A DNA stretch of 46,448 nucleotides from positions 577 through 47,024 of the forward strand of contig PLJH01000139.1 in the NCBI GenBank assembly GCA_003139615.1, written 5' to 3'. The number at the start of each line of letters is the position of its first letter. The first letter of the stretch is position 1. Shown in pieces: positions 17,112 to 26,501 of this stretch. A program made the position numbers and the translations under genes. Under the pieces are notes generated by a model. It saw nothing but the letters and a program-made list of their open reading frames with translations, searched no databases and was not told where the DNA came from. Source of the DNA: Alphaproteobacteria bacterium. GTDB lineage: Bacteria > Pseudomonadota > Alphaproteobacteria > Micropepsales > Micropepsaceae.

Positions 17112-17356
17112 TATTTCGGCGCCATCTCGTAGAGCCAGCTGATATAGATCGCCGCGCTGGGTTCTTTGGGCACCTCTCCGGGCGGAATGCGAGCAGGATA
17201 ATGCTCGACCTGCAGAACGCCGAACGCATGCAGCGTTTGGCCTGCAGTCTCCAGCGCGATCCGGTCGCCGGTATTGGGCAGCTGGGCAAACTCGAACAGC
17301 CCGTGCTGCTGTTCCGTATTGTCGGCCCTGACTTCGATCACCCAAGAGCTGGGCAT
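17111..17356 (-). CDS. Small conserved-looking protein downstream of grpE
   Basis: An 81-residue soluble protein (MPSSWVIEVRADNTEQQHG ... AIYISWLYEMAPK) with no signal peptide or membrane helix. It follows grpE by 33 bases on the same strand. The ATG at 17356 has GGAG six bases upstream; an in-frame ATG two codons earlier (17362) has no usable spacing. Composition is protein-like and unlike a shadow frame (balanced charged and hydrophobic residues, several Trp/Tyr/Phe). I do not recognise the family. Co-transcription with hrcA-grpE would make it heat-shock linked, which is inference. Confidence 0.6.
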   Translation of the reverse strand: MPSSWVIEVRADNTEQQHGLFEFAQLPNTGDRIALETAGQTLHAFGVLQVEHYPARIPPGEVPKEPSAAIYISWLYEMAPK

Positions 17357-17389
17357 CGGCATCTCCGTCGGCAGACGCTGCGGATCGGT

Positions 17390-17992
17390 TCACACTTTCG
17401 TATCGATCGAGCTTCCCGGTTCGGAGTCGGGCCCCAGCGACGGGGCGGGCGCCGACGAATCGGCTCGCGCGACAGTCACCATCGAAGGGCGCAAGAGCCG
17501 GTCGGCAATCACATAGCCGGGCTCCACCACATTCACGATTGCGCCGGCCGGCCGTCCTTCACCGGGCACCTGCGCGATGGCCTGGTGCAGATTGGGATCG
17601 AAGCGGCCGCTTGAGGTGTCGATCGGCTTCACGCCATGGCGCTCGAGGGTCGCGATCAGGTGCCGTTCGGTCGCCTCCACGCCTTCGATTACCGCCTTTA
17701 CCTGCGGTGTGGCCGCCGCACGCGCCTCAGCCGGATAGTGCTCGAGCGCGCGCTTCAGATTGTCGGCGACCGATAGTATGTCGCGCGCGAAACGCGTGAC
17801 CGCATATTGCGAGGCATCGGTCTTGTCGCGTTCCGCCCGACGGCGCGTGTTTTCCGCGTCGGCCATCGCGCGCAGCATCCGGTCCTTCAGGTCCGCGTTC
17901 TCGGCCTGCAGTGCTGCGATCTGATTGCCCGCCGTTTCACCGTTTTCCGGTTCCTGGCCTTCCGGCAGATAGTCGTTTTCGTCGCCAATCAT
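17390..17992 (-). CDS. grpE: Nucleotide exchange factor GrpE
   Basis: Releases ADP from DnaK in the heat-shock chaperone cycle. The 200-residue product has the acidic N-terminus, a long coiled coil (about residues 20-60, ALQAENADLKDRMLRAMADAE), RFARDILSVADNLKRALEH, GVEATERHLIATLERHGVKPI and the C-terminal beta wing ending GYVIADRLLRPSMVTVA. The acidic/Ser-Pro tail is variable in the family. It lies 20 bases downstream of hrcA, the usual heat-shock arrangement. Confidence 0.95.
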   Translation of the reverse strand: MIGDENDYLPEGQEPENGETAGNQIAALQAENADLKDRMLRAMADAENTRRRAERDKTDASQYAVTRFARDILSVADNLKRALEHYPAEARAAATPQVKAVIEGVEATERHLIATLERHGVKPIDTSSGRFDPNLHQAIAQVPGEGRPAGAIVNVVEPGYVIADRLLRPSMVTVARADSSAPAPSLGPDSEPGSSIDTKV

Positions 17993-18012
17993 AAATCAGT
18001 CCTCGAATTGCA

Positions 18013-19104
18013 TCAGGCAAGCAGCCGCCCAACAACCTTTGCAGTGTGGTCCACCATTGGAATAATGCGCCCGTAGTTCAGACGCGTGGGCCCTAAGACT
18101 CCGATCACGCCCACGATCTTGCCTTGTGCATTCGCATAAGGCGCAGCCACTATCGAAGAACCCGAAAGGCTGAACAGCCGATTTTCCGAGCCGATGAAGA
18201 TGCGTACGCCGGCACCTTCCTTGGCGAGTTCCAGAAGCTGGATCAACTCGTTCTTGCGTTCGATGTCGTCGAACAGATTGCGCACGCGCTCGAGATCGGT
18301 CTGCGCATCGACACTGTCGAGAAGGTGCGATGCACCGCGCACGATCAGCACCTTTTCTTCAACATTGCGGACCCCACCTGCAGGGGTCGCTAGCGTGGCA
18401 AGACCTTCGGCCACAATTTTTGCAGTCAGCGTGTCGAGTTCGGCACGCGCGCTTTCAAGTTCGGCCATGATTTCCGCACGCGCCGAATCGAGCGTGCGAC
18501 CGCGCAATCTCGCGTTTAGAAAGTTCGAAGCCTCGGCGAGTGCCGATACCGGCAGACCGAGCGGAATATCGATCACGCGATTTTCGACCTGACTGTCTTC
18601 GGTCACGATGACGACCAGCGCCTTGCCCGGCGCAACCGAAACGAATTCGATATGCTTGAGGGCCGATTCCTGTTTCGCCGCCACAAGCAGGCCTGCGCAG
18701 CGCGACAATCCCGAAAGCATCATGGTCGCCTGGGTCAGGACTTCTTCGACGCCGCGGCCGGTCGCAGCAACGCGCGCTTCGATCGTGGCGCGCTCGCCGG
18801 GGGCCAGTTCGCCGATTTCGAGCAGCCCGTCCACGAAGAGCCTGAGGCCGCGCTCGGTCGGTGCACGGCCGGCGCTGGTGTGCGGCGCGTAGAGCAGGCC
18901 CATCGCTTCGAGATCTGCCATCACATTGCGGATCGAGGCGGGCGAAAGGGACATCGGCAGCCGCTGCGACAGGGTGCGCGAGCCCACAGGTTCGCCGGAT
19001 GTGAGGAAGGCATCGACGAGGTGCCGGAACACTTCGCGCGGCCTTTCGCCCAATTCGGCGGCGAGCCGTCTGGCCTGTGCTGCGTCAATGGGGTTCGCTG
19101 TCAC
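18013..19104 (-). CDS. hrcA: Heat-inducible transcription repressor HrcA
   Basis: Represses chaperone genes at CIRCE operators. The 363-residue protein has the N-terminal winged helix (REVFRHLVDAFLTSGEPVGS, then LSPASIRNVMADLEAMGLLY and the signature PHTSAGRAPTERGLRLFVDG) and the GAF-like core ending MVDHTAKVVGRLLA. The start is GTG at 19104, with AAAGG upstream and no nearer ATG. No CIRCE (TTAGCACTC-N9-GAGTGCTAA) is present in its promoter, so it is not obviously self-repressed; a different inverted repeat lies there. Confidence 0.95.
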   Translation of the reverse strand: MTANPIDAAQARRLAAELGERPREVFRHLVDAFLTSGEPVGSRTLSQRLPMSLSPASIRNVMADLEAMGLLYAPHTSAGRAPTERGLRLFVDGLLEIGELAPGERATIEARVAATGRGVEEVLTQATMMLSGLSRCAGLLVAAKQESALKHIEFVSVAPGKALVVIVTEDSQVENRVIDIPLGLPVSALAEASNFLNARLRGRTLDSARAEIMAELESARAELDTLTAKIVAEGLATLATPAGGVRNVEEKVLIVRGASHLLDSVDAQTDLERVRNLFDDIERKNELIQLLELAKEGAGVRIFIGSENRLFSLSGSSIVAAPYANAQGKIVGVIGVLGPTRLNYGRIIPMVDHTAKVVGRLLA

Positions 19105-19115
19105 GTCAACCTTTT

Positions 19116-19133
19116 GAAAATACGAATATTTTC
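19116..19133. promoter_or_regulatory. Inverted repeat immediately upstream of hrcA
   Basis: GAAAATA (19116-19122) and TATTTTC (19127-19133) are a perfect 7-base inverted repeat with a 4-base spacer, 11 bases upstream of the hrcA GTG in the 113-base gap shared with rph. It is AT-rich in a GC-rich setting and may be an operator, a -10 region or an early mRNA hairpin. It is not CIRCE. Confidence 0.4.
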
Positions 19134-19217
19134 CGTTTTGTTCGGCCCGTGCGTTGCGTGGCCGTAGCCGGGAAGGCTAGGTAACGGCTGCTACCTCGAA
19201 CTTCAAGGGATACGACC

Positions 19218-19931
19218 ATGCGCCCCAGTAAACGCGCGCCCGACGAATTGCGCCGCGTCAGTCTCGAACCGGGCGCTGCCAAGCACGCCGAGGGCTCCTG
19301 TCTGGTGAAATTCGGTGACACCCATGTGTTGGTTACCGCCAGCTTGCAGGAACAGCCGCCGCCGTTTCTGAAGGGTTCCGGCAAGGGCTGGGTGACGGCG
19401 GAATACGGCATGCTGCCCCGTTCGACCCACGAGCGGATGCGCCGCGAGGCAGCCCAGGGCAAGCAGTCCGGTCGGACGCTGGAAATCCAGCGGCTTGTTG
19501 GCCGGTCCCTCCGGGCCGTGGTCGATCTGGCGGCCATCGGCGAGCGTCAGATCGTCGTCGATTGCGATGTCATCCAGGCCGATGGCGGCACGCGCACGGC
19601 TTCCATCACCGGCGGATTTGTGGCGTTGCATCAATGTCTGGCGTTCATGAAGAAGACCGGCATGGTGACAAAGCCCGCGATCAAGGACCATGTCGCGGCC
19701 ATTTCCTGCGGCATCTGGAAGGGGGAGCCTGTGCTCGATCTCGATTACGCCGAAGATTCGACGGCCGAGACCGATGCGAATTTCGTGCTGACGGGCGCCG
19801 GCGGATTTGTGGAAATCCAGGGCACGGCCGAAGGCGCGCCGTTCACGGACGAGGAATTTGCCTCGCTCCTGAAGCTGGCGCGTAAGGGCATCACCGAATT
19901 GATCGTGTTGCAGAAGCAGGCGCTCGGATGA
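19218..19931 (+). CDS. rph: Ribonuclease PH
   Basis: Phosphorolytic 3' exoribonuclease that trims tRNA 3' ends. The 237-residue protein opens [19 protein letters not shown], has [66 protein letters not shown] and [17 protein letters not shown] with the catalytic acidic residues. Normal length. Divergent from hrcA and coupled to rdgB by ATGA, as in most alphaproteobacteria. Confidence 0.96.
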   Translation: MRPSKRAPDELRRVSLEPGAAKHAEGSCLVKFGDTHVLVTASLQEQPPPFLKGSGKGWVTAEYGMLPRSTHERMRREAAQGKQSGRTLEIQRLVGRSLRAVVDLAAIGERQIVVDCDVIQADGGTRTASITGGFVALHQCLAFMKKTGMVTKPAIKDHVAAISCGIWKGEPVLDLDYAEDSTAETDANFVLTGAGGFVEIQGTAEGAPFTDEEFASLLKLARKGITELIVLQKQALG

Positions 19932-20533
19932 AGCTCGCGCGCAGCGAGGTGCTTGTGGTGGCGAGCCACAATCCGGGCAAGCTGCGCGAGATCGCGGAGC
20001 TGCTCGACCCGTTCAATCTGACGATCAAATCTGCGGCCGAACTCGGGCTACCCGAACCGGAAGAGACGGGCGCGACCTTTGCCGAAAACGCGGCGCTGAA
20101 GACGCATGCTGCCGCCGACGCGAGCGGTTTCGCGGCATTGTCGGATGATTCCGGCTTGGCTGTCGCAGCACTGGATGGCGCGCCCGGCATTTATTCCGCG
20201 CGCTGGGCCGGACCGGGCAAGGATTTCGCCAGTGCGATGTCGCAAGTCGAAAAGGCGTTGAAGGAAAAGGGCGCAAGCGATTTCTCAGCGAAGTTCGTCT
20301 GCGCGCTTGCGCTTGCGCGTCCCGGTGGCGAGGCAGAAATCTTCCAGGGAGAAGTGACGGGCCATCTCGTCTTTCCGCCACGCGGCGCTCGCGGTTTCGG
20401 CTATGATCCGATCTTCGTTGCTGACGGCATGCACGAAACATTCGGTGAGATCGACCCGGCTGTGAAGCACGCGATGAGTCATCGCGCGCGAGCGTTCGCG
20501 AAACTGAAACAGCATCTCGAGATCGGCGGATGA
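19928..20533 (+). CDS. rdgB: XTP/dITP diphosphatase (RdgB/HAM1 family)
   Basis: Removes deaminated purine nucleotides from the NTP pool. Seen in 201 residues: the N-terminal [12 protein letters not shown] substrate motif, [14 protein letters not shown], the catalytic [43 protein letters not shown] and the end [11 protein letters not shown]. Start overlaps rph (ATGA) and stop overlaps hemW (ATGA), so three genes are coupled. Confidence 0.96.
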   Translation: MKLARSEVLVVASHNPGKLREIAELLDPFNLTIKSAAELGLPEPEETGATFAENAALKTHAAADASGFAALSDDSGLAVAALDGAPGIYSARWAGPGKDFASAMSQVEKALKEKGASDFSAKFVCALALARPGGEAEIFQGEVTGHLVFPPRGARGFGYDPIFVADGMHETFGEIDPAVKHAMSHRARAFAKLKQHLEIGG

Positions 20534-21678
20534 GCGATCCGGGTTTCGGCATCTATGTCCATTGGCCGTTCTGCGCCGCCAAATGCCCCTATTGCGATTT
20601 CAACTCGCATGTTCGCAGCGAATTCGACGAAACATTGTGGTCGAGCGCGATCATGCAGGAACTGGAGTGGGTCGCGGCGCAGCAGGGCAGCAATCGACCG
20701 GTCGTCGAATCTATCTTCTTCGGCGGCGGCACGCCTTCATTGATGACCGGCGCTGCCGTTGCACGCGTCATCGATGCAATCGGCAGATTGTGGACGCCGG
20801 CGCCCAACGCCGAGATTACGCTCGAATCCAACCCCGCAAGCGCAGAGGCAGCGCGGTTTCGCGATTATCGCGCGGCAGGCGTCAATCGCGTCTCGCTGGG
20901 CGTGCAGGCGCTCAACGATACCGATCTTAAATTCCTCGGCCGGCTGCACAATGTTGCCGACGCCAAAGCCGCGCTTGCGATGGCGATGGGTGTATTCGAT
21001 CGCGTATCGCTCGATCTCATCTATGCGCGGCCGCGCCAGACAGCGGCGGAATGGCGGGCGGAACTCGCCGAGGCGCTCGCGTTCGGCACCGAGCATCTCT
21101 CGCTTTATCAGCTCACGATTGAGCCCGGCACGCCGTTCGCAATCCTGGCTCGCGAAGGAAAGCTCGCGACGCCGGAGGAAGACATCGCTGCAGCGCTCTA
21201 CGAAACGACGCAGGAGCTGACGGAAGCAGCCGGCCGTCCCGCTTATGAGATTTCAAACCACGCGGTTCCCGGCGCAGAAAGTCGTCACAACCTGATTTAC
21301 TGGCGCTACGGCGCCTATGCCGGCGTGGGCCCGGGCGCGCATGGACGGCTCGATCTCGCAGGCAAGCGCTTTGCCACGTCCTGCGAGCGTCTTCCGGAAC
21401 GTTGGCGCGATCTTGTTTCGCGTGCAGGACACGGCATGATCGAGATGCAGGAGATCGCGCAGGCAGATGCCGCACATGAGCATCTGCTGATGAATATGCG
21501 CCTGGCCGAAGGGCTCGATGTCGCCGGATATGAAACGCGCTGGTCCGCGCCGCTCGATCGCAGGCGCATCGCGGGGTTGGAGAACGAAGGTTTGGTGCGT
21601 CTTGCGGACGAGAAGCTTTTCGCAACGCCGCGCGGCCGGCTTGTGCTCAACAGCGTGATTGCAGCGCTGGCAGCCTAA
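20530..21678 (+). CDS. hemW: Radical SAM haem chaperone HemW
   Basis: A 382-residue radical SAM protein formerly called oxygen-independent coproporphyrinogen oxidase-like. The cluster motif is C15-x3-C19-x2-C22 in [46 protein letters not shown] and [12 protein letters not shown] follow, as in HemW. The family binds haem and is thought to deliver it to respiratory enzymes; it lacks the residues of the true oxidase HemN. Its place after rph-rdgB is the standard alphaproteobacterial order. Confidence 0.93.
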   Translation: MSDPGFGIYVHWPFCAAKCPYCDFNSHVRSEFDETLWSSAIMQELEWVAAQQGSNRPVVESIFFGGGTPSLMTGAAVARVIDAIGRLWTPAPNAEITLESNPASAEAARFRDYRAAGVNRVSLGVQALNDTDLKFLGRLHNVADAKAALAMAMGVFDRVSLDLIYARPRQTAAEWRAELAEALAFGTEHLSLYQLTIEPGTPFAILAREGKLATPEEDIAAALYETTQELTEAAGRPAYEISNHAVPGAESRHNLIYWRYGAYAGVGPGAHGRLDLAGKRFATSCERLPERWRDLVSRAGHGMIEMQEIAQADAAHEHLLMNMRLAEGLDVAGYETRWSAPLDRRRIAGLENEGLVRLADEKLFATPRGRLVLNSVIAALAA

Positions 21679-21753
21679 CGTGGCGACTTGCATGGGCCAA
21701 TCTGCTATAAAAGTCCGTTCGCGTTCCGCCCGAAACACGCGAGAGGATCGAGC

Positions 21754-22035
21754 ATGCACCCGTTGAAACTGATCCCCATCACGGCAATCTTTGCGGTCAT
21801 CGCATTCGCGCCGGTATCTGCCGGACCCGAGATGCCGATGTATCAGTTTCCGCAGGCAAACCAGATTCCGATGTTGCCGCCAATCGCACCGAGGCCGCGC
21901 GATGTTGCATGTACGCCGGCAACAGCACCCACTCCGCAAGGCGGAACTACCGTCGCAAACGCAAGCGTATCGTCAAGCGAAGCGCAGCACTATCACGTCG
22001 TTGACGGGAAATGCGTCCCTGTGGACGGGAATTAA
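21754..22035 (+). CDS. Small exported protein of unknown function
   Basis: A 93-residue protein with a Sec signal peptide (LIPITAIFAVIAFAPVSA, cleavage probably after residue 23). The short proline-rich mature part has two Cys (in DVACTP and GKCVP) that could form a disulfide. I recognise no family. The ATG at 21754 has GAGAGGA about six bases upstream. A TATAAA sequence at 21706-21711 may be its -10 box, but no good -35 is in place. The gene ends nine bases before the convergent LpoA-like gene. Confidence 0.65.
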   Translation: MHPLKLIPITAIFAVIAFAPVSAGPEMPMYQFPQANQIPMLPPIAPRPRDVACTPATAPTPQGGTTVANASVSSSEAQHYHVVDGKCVPVDGN

Positions 22036-22044
22036 GCGCCGTTC

Positions 22045-23337
22045 TTACGAACCCTTCGGTTGCTGAAAAGTGGTCGGCGCAGGATCGATGACGCGAAAAC
22101 TTCCGTCCTGCTCGACGCTCAACACGGCGAGGCCACGGTCGGATGTTCCGTCGGGATTGAAGCGGAAAATTCCGTCGACACCGGAAAACCCATTGGGATC
22201 GACAAGTGCGGTCGGCGTGAAGCGTTTGTAAGGCGTACCGGGCGCCAACAATGCGATCAGCGAAACGGCGTCGTATGAGAGCGTGGCCAGTTGCGGCGGG
22301 CTTTGCCCGAACGCGGCGCGATATTTCGCATCGAACGCTTTTTCCACCTCGGGCGCCGGCGCCGCAAACCATCCGCCGGCCAGCATCGGTTCTCTTGCGA
22401 TGGATGGGTCGTCCCACAAACCCGTCCCCAAATATTTCACGCGGCTGTTCGGTGCACCGACACCCGCGAGCGCAGGTGCGATTTCCTTCAAAAGCGGTCC
22501 GCCTTGCGCGATCATGATGGCGTCCGGATTTGTCTGCGCCACGGAATGCACGGGCTCGGCGAGCGCGTCGCCGGCAGGCGTGAATTTTTCGACATCGGTG
22601 ACTTTCGCGCCAACAAGCTTCACCTCGTCCTCGAAGGCTTTGCCGACGATGCGACCATAAGCGGTTTCCGGCACGAGCGCCGCAAATGCCGAATGTCCAT
22701 GCGCAGCCGCATAGGCGACCACGCGCTGTACCGCGATTTCCGGCTGAAAGCTCAAGAGGTATACGCCGTCGCCCGCGACCGAACGGTCCGTCGAAAAAGA
22801 GATCACGGGCACGGCGCGATCGCGCGCGATCGGAGCGACAGCGGTCACCGATTGCGAGAAGAGGGGACCGATAATGATCTCCGCGCCCTGCGCGAGAAGG
22901 GAACGCGCACCTGCCGCCGCAGTCTCCGGCGTTGAACCTTCATCGGCAGAAATCAGAACAATGTTGGAGTTTCCGGCGTCGAATAGTGCGAGTTCGGCGG
23001 CCTTCATCATGCTGGCCGACAGAGCGCGCGTTCCGGCCGCACCGTTGGAGAACGGCAGCAATACGCCGACACGCACCGGCGTCTGCCCGTTCTGCATATT
23101 GCTGAGCTTCAGAAAATTCGATTGATCGCCGCTCAGGGGATGTGTCGGCGTCGTCGCAGGCACCGCCGGAACCGGCGCTACCGGTGGTGGTGGGGGAGCC
23201 TTCACGGGCGTCTCGGTCGCACAAGACGCAAGAACGGCTATCGCAAGCGCAGCCCCAATGGCGCAAAGTCCGTTGCCAATCTTGCGCAGGCACAGGGCGG
23301 AGCGGGATGTCGAAGCAGAGAAATTCATTGGACCCAT
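22045..23337 (-). CDS. LpoA/YraM-like penicillin-binding-protein activator lipoprotein
   Basis: A 430-residue lipoprotein: hydrophobic signal AIGAALAIAVLASC with the lipobox Cys near residue 39, a Pro/Ala/Val linker (about 45-70), and a type-1 periplasmic-binding-protein fold (VRVGVLLPFSNGAAGTRALS, LLAQGAEIIIGPLFSQSV, VISFSTD, the LSYDAVSLIALL region). Relatives in gammaproteobacteria activate PBP1A from the outer membrane; here the partner is inferred. Head-to-head with rsmI-yraN as in E. coli. Start may be ATG 23337 or 23328. Confidence 0.87.
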   Translation of the reverse strand: MGPMNFSASTSRSALCLRKIGNGLCAIGAALAIAVLASCATETPVKAPPPPPVAPVPAVPATTPTHPLSGDQSNFLKLSNMQNGQTPVRVGVLLPFSNGAAGTRALSASMMKAAELALFDAGNSNIVLISADEGSTPETAAAGARSLLAQGAEIIIGPLFSQSVTAVAPIARDRAVPVISFSTDRSVAGDGVYLLSFQPEIAVQRVVAYAAAHGHSAFAALVPETAYGRIVGKAFEDEVKLVGAKVTDVEKFTPAGDALAEPVHSVAQTNPDAIMIAQGGPLLKEIAPALAGVGAPNSRVKYLGTGLWDDPSIAREPMLAGGWFAAPAPEVEKAFDAKYRAAFGQSPPQLATLSYDAVSLIALLAPGTPYKRFTPTALVDPNGFSGVDGIFRFNPDGTSDRGLAVLSVEQDGSFRVIDPAPTTFQQPKGS

Positions 23338-23381
23338 CGTTGCATCAGGATCGGGTGCCGGTTGCAGGCGACCCGCAGGGT

Positions 23382-24266
23382 ATGCGCAAGGCCCCGGATT
23401 CGCAAAATACGGCCCAAAAATTGTTCGCGCCCGGTCTTTACGTCATTGCGACACCCATCGGCAATGCCCGCGATATCACCTTGCGGGCGCTCGATGTGCT
23501 CAAAACCTGCGATGCGATCATGGCCGAAGACACGCGGGTGACCTCGAAGCTGCTCGCGATCTATGGCATTTCCAAGCCGCTCTTTCCCTACAACGATCAC
23601 AATGCAGCCCAAGTCCGGCCCCGGCTTCTGGCTCGCCTGCGGGACGGTGAGCGGGTGGCGCTGGTCAGCGACGCGGGCACGCCCCTCGTGTCGGACCCGG
23701 GCTATAAGCTCGTCCGCGAAGCAATCGCCGAGGGGCTTGCCGTTCACACGATACCCGGCGCCTCGGCCGCCCTCGCCGCCCTCGTGGTTGCCGGTCTGCC
23801 GACGGACCGGTTCATGTTTGCAGGATTCCTTCCGCCGAAAAGCGGCGAACGCCGCTCGGCTCTTGCGGAACTGAAGAGCGTTCCTGCCACGCTCGTTTTT
23901 TTCGAGTCCGCGCAACGTCTGGCTGAGAGTCTCGCCGATATGGAAGCGGTGCTCGGGCCGCGGCCTGCGGTCATAGCGCGCGAACTGACGAAGCTTCATG
24001 AGGAGCGCCGTCATGGCGATCTCGCATCACTCGCGGCGGCTTATTTGGAGGAACCCGCGCCCAAGGGCGAGGTGACCATCGTTATCGGCGCGGCACTACC
24101 AGGCGAACCCGACTTCGCAAAGGCCGATGTGTTGCTGGAAGCGGCACTCGAATTCATGCCCGTCCGCGCGGCAGCCGATCTTGCGGCGAATGCGCTCGAT
24201 CTCCCGCGGCGCGCCCTCTATGCGCGCGCACTCGCGCTCAAGACCGCACGCGATGAGCAAGACTGA
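23382..24266 (+). CDS. rsmI: 16S rRNA (cytidine(1402)-2'-O)-methyltransferase
   Basis: Methylates the ribose of C1402 in the decoding centre, using SAM. The 294-residue protein has LYVIATPIGNARDITLRAL near residue 20, the AEDTRVTSKLL motif, LVSDAGTPLVSDPGYKLV, the GASAALAALVVAGLPTDRF SAM site and FFESAQRLAESL. The ATG at 23382 was chosen because upstream in-frame sequence is the antisense of the LpoA-like gene. It overlaps yraN by 14 bases. Confidence 0.95.
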   Translation: MRKAPDSQNTAQKLFAPGLYVIATPIGNARDITLRALDVLKTCDAIMAEDTRVTSKLLAIYGISKPLFPYNDHNAAQVRPRLLARLRDGERVALVSDAGTPLVSDPGYKLVREAIAEGLAVHTIPGASAALAALVVAGLPTDRFMFAGFLPPKSGERRSALAELKSVPATLVFFESAQRLAESLADMEAVLGPRPAVIARELTKLHEERRHGDLASLAAAYLEEPAPKGEVTIVIGAALPGEPDFAKADVLLEAALEFMPVRAAADLAANALDLPRRALYARALALKTARDEQD

Positions 24267-24633
24267 CCGGCGTCTGGCAACGCGGCGCAAAGCCGAGCAG
24301 CGCGGGCGGCGCAGCGAAACGCTCGCCGCGCTTCTCCTGATGTGCAAATTCTACCGAATCCTCGGCCGCCGCGTGCGCACGCATGCCGGCGAGATCGATC
24401 TCGTCGCGCGGTCGCCCTCGGGCGTCATCTGTTTCATCGAGGTCAAGGCGCGAGAGGAACGCGACGCGGCGGCCATTGCCCTTGGTCCGCGGCAGCAGGC
24501 ACGCATCGAACGTGCGGCCGAACTTTTTCTGGCGCAACGGCCCGGGTTGCGGCCGAAAGGCGTGCGCTTCGACACCGTCATCGTCGCACGGCGCGGCTGG
24601 CCACGACACGTACCCGACGCCTGGCGGCCCTAG
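24253..24633 (+). CDS. YraN family (UPF0102) nuclease-fold protein
   Basis: A 126-residue protein with the restriction-nuclease-like core of the UPF0102 family: RRGRRSETLAALLL, a GEIDLVARS strand with the Asp, FIEVKARE with Glu/Lys, and VRFDTVIV. This D-ExK pattern is a predicted nuclease site, but no cellular role is settled. Start ATG at 24253 lies inside the end of rsmI. Gene order rsmI-yraN-(…)-gshB is usual. Confidence 0.88.
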   Translation: MSKTDRRLATRRKAEQRGRRSETLAALLLMCKFYRILGRRVRTHAGEIDLVARSPSGVICFIEVKAREERDAAAIALGPRQQARIERAAELFLAQRPGLRPKGVRFDTVIVARRGWPRHVPDAWRP

Positions 24634-24684
24634 GTCACAGATTCACGGTTCAACTGACGCGCCGACTGAGGCAATCTCCCCGCA

Positions 24685-25515
24685 ATGAACGCGAAGCACG
24701 AAGATCCGGCCGAATATCTGAGGCTGCTCGGACAGGCAGGCGACGGCCCGCATGATATTGCGCGTGCCGCGCTGATGCTGGCGGCGCTCGATCACGCGGG
24801 CAGGAATCTCGACCCCTATTTCGCGCACCTGGTGGACATTGGCCGGCATGCGCGCGATGAGGCGCGCCTTGCGACCAGCGCCGAAGACGGCGCTCGCTCG
24901 CTCGCGGCGCTCTTTGTCGGCCGTTACGGTTATGATGGCGACCGGCTCGCTTACGACAATCCGCAAAATGCCGATCTGATAGCCGTGATCGATCGCAGGC
25001 GGGGGTTGCCCGTGGCGTTGGGAATTCTTTATCTGCACGCCGCCCGCGCTGCGGGCTTCGAAGCGTCCGGTCTCAACACGCCAGGGCACTTCCTCCTGAA
25101 AATAGCCCTTCGCCGGAGCCAGGCGCTCATCGATCCGTTCAATGGCGGTGCTGCGGTCGATCGCGAATCGCTCGGGGCCCCGCCTGCGATGGGGTCGCCG
25201 GCTCCGGAAGATCCGCGGTTGGCCGAACCGGTCGGCGACATTGAAGTTCTGCTGCGGCTCAACAACAATCTGAAGCTGCGCGCACTGCAATCGGGAGAAA
25301 GGGCGCGCGCGCTCGAAATCGCAAAGCGCATGGTTCTCATTGCGCCGCGCAGGCCCGAATTGTGGATCGAACTCGCGCGCTTCAACGAAGCGGCCGGTGC
25401 GCTTGGAGCGGCACAAAAAGCCTATGAAGCCTGCCTCACACTTGCGCCGACCGGCGCGGCCCTTCACAACGAAGCCGCCTTCGGCCTGCAAAGCATGAAA
25501 CGCCGCCTGAATTAG
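24685..25515 (+). CDS. SirB1-family transglutaminase-like / TPR protein
   Basis: A 276-residue soluble protein. The middle (about residues 90-155) has the SirB1 transglutaminase-like core, with [20 protein letters not shown] and [11 protein letters not shown]. The Cys of active transglutaminases is absent, so enzymatic activity is doubtful. Residues about 190-270 contain tetratricopeptide-type helices ([40 protein letters not shown]). The biological role is unknown. It sits between yraN and gshB, 11 bases before gshB, suggesting co-transcription. Confidence 0.83.
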   Translation: MNAKHEDPAEYLRLLGQAGDGPHDIARAALMLAALDHAGRNLDPYFAHLVDIGRHARDEARLATSAEDGARSLAALFVGRYGYDGDRLAYDNPQNADLIAVIDRRRGLPVALGILYLHAARAAGFEASGLNTPGHFLLKIALRRSQALIDPFNGGAAVDRESLGAPPAMGSPAPEDPRLAEPVGDIEVLLRLNNNLKLRALQSGERARALEIAKRMVLIAPRRPELWIELARFNEAAGALGAAQKAYEACLTLAPTGAALHNEAAFGLQSMKRRLN

Positions 25516-25526
25516 GAGCAAGACGC

Positions 25527-26483
25527 ATGGGGCTCACTGTCGCGATCCAGATGGACCCGATCGAGCGGATCGATATCGGGGGGGATTCGACCTTCGCGCT
25601 GGCGCTGGAAGCGCAATTGCGCGGGCATTCGCTTTTGTATTACGGGCCTCGCGATCTGACGTTCCGCGACGGCGTGGTGACGGCGCGCGCGCGCTCGTTG
25701 TCAGTGCGCAACGTGAAGGGCGATCATTTCACGCTGGGGCCATCGTCCGTACACGACTTGTCGCGCGCGGATGTTGTGTTGATGCGCCAGGATCCGCCTT
25801 TCGACATGGCTTACATCACGGCGACGCATATTCTGGAGCGCCTTCAGCCGAAGACATTGGTGGTCAACGATCCGGTTCATGTGCGCAACGCGCCCGAGAA
25901 GATCTTCGTCACCTTGTTCAAGGACTTGATGCCGCCGACATTGATTACGACCGATCGCGAGGAAATCCGAAGCTTCCGCGCCCAACACCGCGACATCATC
26001 CTGAAGCCGCTTTACGGCAATGGCGGTGCCGGCGTATTCCGCGTCAAGGACGATGACGAGAACATGGGCGCGTTGCTCGAAATGTTCACGCAGTTCTATC
26101 GCGAGCCGGTCATTGTGCAGCGCTATGTCCCGGATGTGCGCAAGGGAGACAAACGCATCCTGCTCGTGGACGGCGAATTTGCCGGCGCCGTCAACCGCGT
26201 GCCGGCCGCCGGAGAGGCACGTTCGAACATGCATGTGGGGGGCAGGCCCGAGGCGACTTCGCTGACGACGCGGGAAAAAGCGATCTGCGCCGCTCTTGCG
26301 CCGGAACTGAAGGCACGGGGCCTTATCTTTACCGGCATTGATGTGATCGGGGATTATCTGACCGAGATCAATGTCACGTCGCCCACCGGCATTCACGAGG
26401 TCAAACGTTTCGGCGGCCCGGACGCGGCAAAGCTGATCTGGGATGCCATCGAAAAGCGGCGCAAATCCCAGGTGGCCGGTTGA
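25527..26483 (+). CDS. gshB: Glutathione synthetase
   Basis: Joins gamma-glutamylcysteine and glycine with ATP. The 318-residue product has [20 protein letters not shown] at the start, [17 protein letters not shown], the ATP-grasp glycine loop [14 protein letters not shown], the RILLVDGEF strand and the metal/substrate motif [18 protein letters not shown] precedes the ATG. It converges on the OlsB-like gene with an 18-base gap. The yraN-gshB linkage is common in alphaproteobacteria. Confidence 0.95.
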   Translation: MGLTVAIQMDPIERIDIGGDSTFALALEAQLRGHSLLYYGPRDLTFRDGVVTARARSLSVRNVKGDHFTLGPSSVHDLSRADVVLMRQDPPFDMAYITATHILERLQPKTLVVNDPVHVRNAPEKIFVTLFKDLMPPTLITTDREEIRSFRAQHRDIILKPLYGNGGAGVFRVKDDDENMGALLEMFTQFYREPVIVQRYVPDVRKGDKRILLVDGEFAGAVNRVPAAGEARSNMHVGGRPEATSLTTREKAICAALAPELKARGLIFTGIDVIGDYLTEINVTSPTGIHEVKRFGGPDAAKLIWDAIEKRRKSQVAG

Positions 26484-26501
26484 GGATTGCGGATTCGCCG
26501 G

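Noticed and set aside
19105..19217. CIRCE operator
   Set aside because: Looked for TTAGCACTC-N9-GAGTGCTAA before hrcA and saw no match; the inverted repeat there has a different sequence.
21688..21711. Promoter TTGCAT / TATAAA before the small exported protein
   Set aside because: The -10 is good but the spacer is only 12 bases, so the pair cannot be a normal sigma-70 promoter.
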